Below are positions 21,345 to 28,698 of a stretch of DNA of 28,698 nucleotides, piece by piece (position 1 is the first letter of the stretch; each line of letters opens with the position of its first letter). A model generated the notes under the pieces. The model was not told where the DNA came from. It saw only the letters and a program-made list of their open reading frames with translations, and searched no databases. Location of the stretch: assembly GCA_000969725.1 (NCBI GenBank), contig JXSR01S008995.1. The stretch is one strand, 5' to 3'. Source of the DNA: Ophiothrix spiculata (taxonomy: Eukaryota; Echinodermata; Ophiuroidea; Amphilepidida; Ophiotrichidae). Made by a program: the position numbers and the translations under genes.

Positions 21345-21592
21345 GGGGAGACAAGTAAACTAATCGGCAACAGCTTGCCGTTATCTGAACTAGACAGCAA
21401 AGTCAAATTTCGGGCTTCTGATAGGAACATACTCAATTTGATGCTTTAAAATTATAGACATAGTACACAGGCACACAGCCAAATGCGTGGATAAGTGGAA
21501 GTATCGATATATTAAAGATAAGTAGAGAAATAGACTGTTCCAGCCAGTGCAGATATCTGAACCGCATTGCCAATTAGTTTACGTGTCTCCCC
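21345..21592. mobile_element. 248-bp PIF/Harbinger-like MITE
   Basis: It is present in B2 only; B1 shows no such segment at about 10755-10765. The left end GGGGAGACAAGTAAACTAAT and the reverse of the right end GGGGAGACACGTAAACTAAT begin 26-bp terminal inverted repeats (21345-21370 and 21567-21592) with two mismatches. TTA lies on both sides (21342-21344 and 21593-21595). Three-base TTA/TAA target duplications with G-rich TIR starts are characteristic of PIF/Harbinger. A small inner hairpin CGGCAA-CAGC-TTGCCG follows the left end. There is no coding capacity, so it must be moved by a transposase made elsewhere. Confidence 0.85.
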
Positions 21593-22819
21593 TTAACTTC
21601 AGTATTACCAACATCGCTTACACTGTAACTTACAGATTCAGCTGACTTGAGTCTTCCACCATGTATTCTTTACCCTTTCAACTATTAATAAAGAAAAGGG
21701 AAATTCTCACAGCAAAAAAAGAGCAACACAATTTGGGAATCAATCCCAAGTCGATAGGGGTGTCATTAATGTTATACCAATAACAATTAAACTTGGTTTG
21801 ATGATGTCTATCTTTTTTCTTGGTGGGCTCGACGTGATAACCATGATAACGAACGATATGTAAAATACGCAATATCAACCTGCTGTGTGGAAAAAATTAA
21901 CGAAAAACACGACCATGGCTTACACAGGTTTTATGTTTAATCTTGCGTTTTTATTGGCACATTCCAAGCACACCCTGTATACTGTATTCCCCAATTACGA
22001 TTTTTATAACACAAATAAAGAAACTAATGTTATCTTCAGTAACAAATAGAAATGATAGAATTTTATTGTACATATCAATGTTTAAGAAAATAGTTTTGGA
22101 AGTTGCAATGGAGAACTGTTTCAAGTTTCAAGTGCGTTTTGGTTGTTTTCTCAATCAGCAGAGCTTCACCTTTGATTAAAGTTGTCTGAATAAATTGTTC
22201 ACTTTGTAGATATACGCCAAAGGCAAAGTAGTAAATCCGTAGTAATAGATACACAACATTCACTGCAACCAATTTATGGAAGCCTCACTTATGTATAGCC
22301 AAAATTTAGCAAACTGACATACACACTCCGCTTCTTAATAAGGCCCCCATAAGCAGACATCAAATCTCAAGTAGGTGAGTATATAGTATAACTTTCTTTA
22401 TAACGGAATAACTATCATATATTTATCGACGTTTACAAAATAATGTCATGCTTTTTTGACATTATCTTTAAATATAGAGTGAGGTGCAGAATTGTGTCTT
22501 TTTGCCAAAATATTCCCATTCAATGGCAATGTTCCATTCATTTTTTCAAGAACGGCACAATTCTACAAATAAATACATTACTGCACTTCCAAATCGATGC
22601 AAATATATGCATGTAAAAAGACAACCTACCCATATTTAGAATGACTGAAGTTGGTATTTTGAACTCAACACAGTTTTTAATCACTGAAGATACTCAATGA
22701 AAATATCGTTTAACTAATGCTTGTTTTATCATTAAATCAATTTTCTATCGACGAACTCTGGTGCAGGAATCACGAAAAGTCATTGTACTAATTAAATGTT
22801 TAACAAGGATCCTGTGCCG

Positions 22820-22837
22820 CGAGGAAAAATATCCTCG
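22820..22837. repeat. Conserved CGAGGA/TCCTCG hairpin, B2
   Basis: The stem is identical to that at 11933-11950 in B1, and the loop differs by one base (AAAATA). Confidence 0.5.
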
Positions 22838-23459
22838 AGATTGACTTAAGCCAACTAAAATGATGAATAAATAATTTGCATATATATCTTCTAGGTATTC
22901 CTGCTTTATCGTCAGTCTAATAATGACGGGAAAATAACATGATTAAAGATATATAAACAGGGATGTTTAAAATACTGCTAGTGCGTATATATATGCTAAG
23001 GTTTGCTATAGAAAAGAAAACATTACGGTGACGTTTGCAATCGTAAAACTTTAACATATGGTTAATCAACGTTTAGAATGCCAGTGTTTTACTTGCAGAT
23101 GCAAGACAGTTTAAGTGTCGAATTATATTCAAGAATGTGACTCCTTTCATATGGCTTTCTGGGATCAGACCAAGTTATATTATACGGGAATGTGAATGTA
23201 AATTGATTTGGTTCTTTCAATTGTAATTCATCGAACAAACAATTTTAAGAAAAACCAAATCGACAAAAAAAGATCAAAGACAGTAGTGTTTAATGTTTGA
23301 TAAATGTTACGTTGATTTGAAAGGAGTAGAAATTCATTGCTTGAAAATATTCCAAGTATAATGTAATTTTGTATTTGTAGATATTATAAAAAACTGTTAT
23401 ACCATTTTTGCTCCAATTAAATATTCCACACCTTATTATTTCGCTCAATGCATTGAGAA

Positions 23460-24880
23460 AACGATGATAACTTTGACGCATTAATACGTCAAGCGTTATG
23501 ATGCCGTTCTTTCTGTATAATTGTACCATGAATAACAAATGATAAGGTAAGCACTGTACCTGTTATTTTCTTTGACGGCTATGAATATTTAAACTACATA
23601 TCCTGTTTTGAAGACAGACGAATTCATTAGCTTATAAAATGCTTCATCTATAAACAGACATGATAACGTAATTTAAGCAACCAAGATACTTTCACAAACG
23701 GAAGCCGTCAATGTGATTTTCTAGATGTAGTAATATTTTTCTGCATAATGTAATTTATGGATCCGAGGCGTCTTTTCAAAGAGAACACTCACTTTGACAT
23801 AATTATCGTCTTTTAAGATAATAACATAGAGGTAAGACACGTTATTGTAAGTGGTTGTTTCCGTGCATATTCATCAATAATTTTACTTTTTGTTGCTAAT
23901 TTGATATTCGAAGTAGGTTTCCTTTTTTAACGAACATCTTTATTGACATAAATGTGAAAAAGCAACCTGCATGCACATGTTCTTTGTCTGCGGGGAAGGT
24001 TGTGTGGGTGTCTCAGACGGGGTTTTCTACATTGTGCGGGATGGGGTTAAAGGCTAAAATTGTTAGAAGAGGGCTAGTTTCAAACTATTATTGACATGGC
24101 TTTGCAGGTACAGTTTAAAATAATTCTTAATTTTTATAACTAACAGACCGTTGTTGAAAAACATAACCTGTTTGGGATGGTTTAGATCACTTGTTTTAAT
24201 ATGTAACCAAGTGAAACAATGTAAAAATAGTCAAAATTATGTTAAAATGCTAGCTTAATATAGACGGAACATTTAAAAATCGAAATCATGTGTCAAAGAA
24301 ATACTACGTTTGTATTCTTTCATACATGTGGTAAGTAGCTAAAATTCTTTACTGTACAATGAATTCAGCATAACTACTTTAACGATTCAAAGATATGATT
24401 TTCTATGTCAAGGAAATTAAACATAAGAGCCTGTAGCACTTTACGAAATAACGTAAAGATAAATCACAGGAATATAATACGATAATATGAAATTGAATTA
24501 TGTACGTGTTCTGAATTCATATTTGCCTTAAGAATGCACCGTTTGCAGACATGTAAACCACTTAATTAATTATCGGCACACAAAGAAAGTGTAGTGATAC
24601 ATGTACATTCGGCGTTTATGTTACGGGTTTTGAGGCATTTGAATTTATAGTATCTTGTAATGGATTGCTCAATTGCCAAAATGATTAGTTTTTAAACACG
24701 TTGGTAATTGAACACACACACACCCACACACCCCTCCACCCCCCGCACACACTAATAAATGAAAAAGAGTAACATTGTTCACTAGTAAAAATTTTGAACA
24801 CAAAAATGTTTGGTTCAAAAGGCTATGATTTTATTGTCCAGTTCGGGTAATCAGTCGGCAGATTTTGTACCCGGATAAGT
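23460..24880 (+). repeat. Diverged monomer within B2
   Basis: This is the B2 counterpart of 12660-13980, with the same order of stretches matching the start of block A (AATACGTCAAGCGTTATG, TGTATAATTGTACCATGAAT, CGATTCAAAGATATGATTTT). It includes the CA-rich microsatellite at about 24713-24752. Confidence 0.75.
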
Positions 24881-24977
24881 TCATGACGGGCGGATAATAA
24901 CACAAAATAGGACCAATTAATGATTTATGTCCACTTAAAATCACATTAGCAAATACAAAGCTAGCAATTACATGGTA

Positions 24978-24996
24978 GTGTCACATTGTGTGACAC
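24978..24996. promoter_or_regulatory. Conserved TGTCACA dyad, A3
   Basis: GTGTCACA and TGTGACAC flank TTG, identical to A2. Confidence 0.4.
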
Positions 24997-25189
24997 GCTT
25001 ACAGGCAATCAGTCAGGAGAACTGAACGGAGTAGCGATGTCTGTCTTGGTTTTTATGTTTTACCATTTTCCTAAATAAGGAAACTTCACCACTGGCAAGG
25101 GCAACATCATCAAATGCATAGGCAGTGTGCATAGGAAGAATAAAGTACTTGTGATGTATCAATACGTCAAGCGTTACTATGGCTCATCT

Positions 25190-25260
25190 CCTGTATAATT
25201 GTACCATGAATAACGCATTCACCTCCTGTATAATTGTATCATGAATAACAAATGTAAAAT
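25190..25260 (+). repeat. 35-bp tandem duplication, A3
   Basis: The units start at 25190 and 25225, at the same place and period as in A2 (14331 and 14366). This supports a common A2/A3 ancestor after divergence from A1. Confidence 0.85.
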
Positions 25261-25477
25261 GTAAGCACTGTACATGCGTTTTATTTATATGTAGATGACT
25301 ATTAATCCTCTTTCTTAAGACAGACAATGCAATTACCTTATAAATTGTTTCCTCTATAAACAAAACTATGAAATTAATTTGCTAAAACAGTAGGAAAGGA
25401 AAAATGGTCGAGCTAGTTTTGTTGTCATTGGTGTTTGTTATTTTGCTGCTATCGCCGTTATCGTAGTAAAGCTGCAG

Positions 25478-26002
25478 GCTCATTCCAGTGAAAATGAAAC
25501 TTTGTTTTACTTCAAGCAAAAATCAGCTTATTTATTCGACCAGATAAACATATTTTTCAGTCATACGTATGTTACTTGGTACGTGAAAAGTATTTTCTAA
25601 TCAGAAATTTTAAAAGTTTTTCTATCCGTGAATGAATGAGAACATTTTTAATTCAAAAATGTCACAAACGTTACCAAAAGGTTACAGCAAAATGTCACAA
25701 ACGTTACCAAACAAAATATTGAATTTTCTACCACTTTATATATTTTTAAATATGTTAACCATCATCTGTAAAAAGCGCAATAAAAATTCGCTAACATGTC
25801 AGGAAATTTTTACATTTGGAGCGAAAAATTGTGCGAAGTCACAAACGTTACCGAACGTTATATAAACTTTATTCAGTATTTTGGCAATTAATTTAATCTT
25901 TAAACACCTTCACATTTTGATCCCATCAGTGAGCATCATTATCAACAACAAACTTGTGGATATAATGTTTATGGTTTATTTCGGTTTCAAACGTTACTTT
26001 GA
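25478..26002. mobile_element. A3-specific insert with repeated CAAACGTTACC motif
   Basis: A2 reads GCTGCAAATGAATACC; A3 has about 525 bases between GCTGCA and AAATGAATACC. The insert contains TCACAAACGTTACC three times (25662, 25695, 25839), then GAACGTTAT (25853) and CAAACGTTACTTTG near the right end (25988). No convincing terminal inverted repeat or target duplication is seen. The frame 25632-25865 has a recurring SQTLP simply because the DNA motif recurs in frame. It may be a non-autonomous transposon with subterminal protein-binding repeats, but the type is unassigned. Confidence 0.5.
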
Positions 26003-26619
26003 AAATGAATACCTACTTTGGAACATTTTCTAACTGTACCTAATGTTGCGCATTTGACGCAGTATTCTAACATGTAAGAGAGGCAATAATTGTATTAACG
26101 TGACGATATGAAAATGTAATTCATAAATACAAATCGTCTTATTAAAGGTCACACTTTTAGAAACATTTGAAACACTTATGGTTTTATTCCAAATGTATTC
26201 AATAATTCTTTCTACTTAATGTTGTGCTCTTTATTTCAAAGCAGTTAATTGTGTTGATACAAAACGTGTAATAATATCCTGTAAGTAGGTTTTAACTATT
26301 TAGTAGGTTAATGAGCTTCTTATTTCCAAAGAGAATAAAAACATCGATTTGCTGTCATGAATAATTATGAAAACATTAATTATTCCTTAATTGTTTTAAT
26401 TGGTTATTAACATAGATTAGACTATACTAAAGCATGACATTCTGGGATTTTAGAACTTTTACCTGTTTCTCTCTCCCCCCAAAATCGCCTTCTTCAAGTC
26501 TGCCTTACTTTATGACACCATAAAAACGTAAGGCCTTGTCAGTTAATTGTCCTAATTTTGGTATATATCGATAAAAGACAGACTCTTTTAAAAGCTTAAA
26601 AGCTTCTATATACGTTAAT

Positions 26620-26660
26620 ATTTTCGCGATTTGATGTTAACTCGCGAAATTCGCGAAAAT
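26620..26660. repeat. TTTTCGCGA dyad, A3
   Basis: ATTTTCGCGA (26620-26629) and TCGCGAAAAT (26651-26660) are unchanged from A1 and A2. Confidence 0.6.
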
Positions 26661-28164
26661 AAAAACCAAACTTTCTACTATACAGTATACAATAAGTGTA
26701 CTCTATACTACCAATTTATGGATGTGGAAATAAGGATTGATACCCCCACGGGCCCGCCTTTGCACGCTTCATTACAAAAAGAATTGGGTAGACAGAATTA
26801 AAATATACGATATACACTTTTACTTATCCAGGGGTCAAGGACGTTAGGAGTTCTGCTGTAATAATGTTCCATTAACGAATAAGATTCAGAGTCAGGTGGC
26901 CTTGTTCACACAACAGAAGCTTGATTGGGTACCTGTTATTGAACATGTATATACAAATGTCAACATAATTAGCTGCTCAATAAAAGTGTGTCGTACATTG
27001 TTAAAAATTATGAAATGTATCGACACTTCAGAATTACCCTTTCATAAATTGAAGTCATGTTTGTGATAAATGGACTGATGAATTTTGGAAATAAAATCAG
27101 AATACCGATATGTAGCACACTTTTAACTGGAAACCTAAAATATATAAATATATGAACATCAGCCTGGGTATTTGTATGGACCATATTGTAAATTAAACTT
27201 ACAATTTTTTAAAGTAATAGTCGCAGTTTTTGGAAATAAATGAGATGGATATCATTACTTGCAATATCTCAATATTGGAGTGAAATAAAAGCCTCACTAT
27301 ATGTTTGTAGAGTGTCAGTGTATAGCACGTCATGTTTTGCTTCAAAACATGACATTACTAACAGATATGATTGGCTAAACATATGCTTAAGTGGTGCATT
27401 TGTTTTAAATCAGAATTAAAAATAATTTGCCTCAAATTGTCATATTGTCACGATAAAGCGAATCACAAACTGAAAAAACATGTCATATACTGATACTGGC
27501 TCTTTAGTTTATTTCATTGATTTTTTTTTTAATAATACAGGTATGCCTTTTCTCCGGTAATTTACCAATTTGACTTTTGAACTAATTTTATACATTAGTC
27601 GCTTTTTAAAAGCCATAATCCAAAAAATCAGAAAATTGATGAAGCAGTTTATTATAACTTATTATTTCCCTGTTAAACTAAGGAGAGCTCAGTCCATCAA
27701 ATTTGACATTTTCAGCAAAAATATGAAATAAATGCCCGTACATAACCAGATTACGATATCTCTTTCAAGTACAAAATTGAAGAAAAAGAATTCAAATCTG
27801 TTATGGTGTTATTGCTATCAAAAAACTTCAAGATATAACTTGATTGGAATTTCATTATTTTACTTGCAGGTGCGAGACGATTGAAGTTTCAAAATTAATC
27901 TGCGTTTCTGATTGCATATCACGAGAATAAGCTTACTATCATTTTATTGTACTTGCCGAGAAACATTAGACTAAAATGGTTAACACTGCTGATAATGTTG
28001 GATGAATCAACTTTTCAAACGTCTCAGTAGACCATGTTAAAACCTGGTCAAATGTGTGTTTTTTTATATTCATTTGTTCTGATGTTTAAAAAAATAATTA
28101 AGATAAAGCGGTTTCTTTCTTCTGACTTACCTGCAGATTGTTTTGTTTACTTTCTATGTTAACC

Positions 28165-28432
28165 ACCTTGGAGCTAATATCGAGTCCAGTCGACATGTTC
28201 AGCAATCAACCTTTACACAGTTTGGTGAATGTTTTTGTAACACCATTTAACTATAAGTAGACTTCTCAATTCAAATGAAAAAAGTTATAAAACTTGATCT
28301 ATTATGTAAGTGATAGTTTATCAAAGTGATTGTTAATCACATAACAAATACCAACTATTGAACAAAGCAACCGACCAATCAATAACCAATTAATTTATTG
28401 AATAGCTATTGTGTCTTTAGAGGTTAAGCTTC
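28165..28432. other. Right flank of the array, no gene seen
   Basis: This unique AT-rich sequence lies between the end of A3 and the foldback element. I see no long frame and no match to the left flank or to the segment after A1. Confidence 0.5.
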
Positions 28433-28622
28433 AACCGAGTACACTCTTAACTTTTTTTACTCTTTTGGAGTAAAAAAAAGGGAACCTCCCTACATGTTGA
28501 ATAAAAGTCGAGTTTACTCAAGTTGAGCAACTTGAAAATTTTTTTTACTCAACTTGAGTAAACTTTTGCTCAATTTTGTTGAGTGGTTCCCTTTTTTACT
28601 CCATAACTTTAAGAGTGAACTT
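28433..28622. mobile_element. Foldback (long inverted repeat) MITE
   Basis: Three nested pairs of inverted arms make one long hairpin. The outer pair is CACTCTTAA (28442-28450) with TTAAGAGTG (28609-28617). The middle pair is GGAGTAAAAAAAAGGGAACC (28467-28486) with GGTTCCCTTTTTTACTCC (28585-28602). The inner pair is GTTTACTCAAGTTGAG (28512-28527) with CTCAACTTGAGTAAAC (28548-28563), which is perfect over 16 bases. There is no coding capacity. The exact ends and target duplication are unclear. Confidence 0.75.
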
Positions 28623-28698
28623 CTGTTCGTCAATCATAGCACCTCAAAATTGGGCCCTAAATGGCGTAATTCTTGATAGCGAATTACACCCTAAATAG
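28623..28698. other. Right edge, short inverted repeat
   Basis: GTAATTC (28666-28672) and GAATTAC (28681-28687) are inverted arms, and CCCTAAAT occurs on both sides of them. This may be the start of another small element cut by the window edge. Confidence 0.35.

Larger units (their letters stand above)
19445..24900 (+). repeat. Array block B, copy 2 (B2)
   Basis: The block is collinear with B1. Differences include the lack of the 750-bp segment at 8489-9238, a 229-bp tandem duplication near the left end (19625-20074), a Harbinger-like MITE (21345-21592), a replaced stretch at about 21838-21975, a loss of about 70 bases relative to 12220-12320 near 23118, and loss of part of the stretch near 10250-10330. 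The right end GTACCCGGATAAGTTCATGAC runs directly into A3. No frame of useful length is intact in both copies. Confidence 0.9.
24901..28164 (+). repeat. Array block A, copy 3 (A3)
   Basis: The third copy of A lacks the segment corresponding to about 1617-2470 of A1 (junction near 25388) and has a specific insert of about 525 bases (25478-26002). It keeps the 3' part of A that A2 lost (TTTACTTGCAGGTGCGAGAC near 27860 to TTTCTATGTTAA at 28162). It carries none of the A2 transposons. Similarity ends at about 28164, within a few bases of the homologous point at 4779 in A1, which suggests a real block boundary. Confidence 0.9.

Noticed and set aside
25632..25865. 77-codon frame with recurring SQTLP
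   Set aside because: The pattern comes from the repeated DNA motif TCACAAACGTTACC, and the insert is absent in other copies.
1148..28164. Array as rDNA, histone or snRNA gene cluster
   Set aside because: No rRNA, histone or snRNA sequence was recognised in either block.
1..28698. CRISPR array or prokaryotic origin
   Set aside because: No short direct repeats with regular spacers, no ribosome-binding-site-led frames, and the SINE, MITEs and microsatellites are eukaryotic.

Overview
The window looks like non-coding nuclear DNA from an invertebrate animal, most likely a marine one; a bivalve mollusc is my best guess at low confidence. The support is strong AT bias, no convincing protein-coding gene on either strand, a tRNA-headed SINE with a (TAA)n tail, several MITE-type DNA transposons of different families, Tc1/mariner-like termini, and TTTTCGCGA-type dyads of a kind I associate with mollusc genomes. 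I see no prokaryotic features such as operons, ribosome binding sites or long ORFs. All comparisons below were made by eye, so boundaries are approximate.

The dominant structure is a large tandem array of two alternating blocks. Block A occurs at about 1148-4779, 14041-19437 and 24901-28164. Block B occurs at about 8174-14040 and 19445-24900. The order is A1 - (extra segment 4780-8173) - B1 - A2 - B2 - A3, giving A-to-A spacings of about 12.9 and 10.9 kb and a B-to-B spacing of about 11.3 kb. Copies are collinear and easily aligned, but differ by many substitutions and indels. Inside the blocks lies an older layer: the last part of each B block (from about 12660 and 23460) and a segment at about 5000-5800 are diverged relatives of the first part of block A. 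The array is therefore a higher-order repeat built from an older tandem monomer.

Mobile elements dated by presence or absence between copies: a 965-bp TIR element only in A2 (15170-16134); a reverse-strand SINE only in A2 (16831-17217); a 328-bp MITE only in A2 (18694-19021); a 248-bp PIF/Harbinger-like MITE only in B2 (21345-21592); a roughly 525-bp insert with repeated AACGTTA motifs only in A3; and a roughly 750-bp segment with a tRNA-like sequence only in B1. The unique stretch 4780-8173 holds a Tc1/mariner-like terminus with a 42-bp repeat, the diverged monomer, a (TTTG)n tract, a G12/C13 hairpin, and a probable LINE 3' region split by a 1.1-kb inverted-repeat element. A foldback element (28433-28622) lies just right of the array.

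Local tandem duplications of 461 bp, 229 bp and 35 bp add to the copy differences. The 35-bp duplication is shared by A2 and A3 but not A1. Several dyads are kept in every copy: TGTCACA-TTG-TGTGACA at the left of A, ATTTTCGCGA/TCGCGAAAAT in A, and paired TGACGTCA sites in B. These are the best candidates for functional sites, though shared ancestry alone could explain them. No genes working together can be described here.
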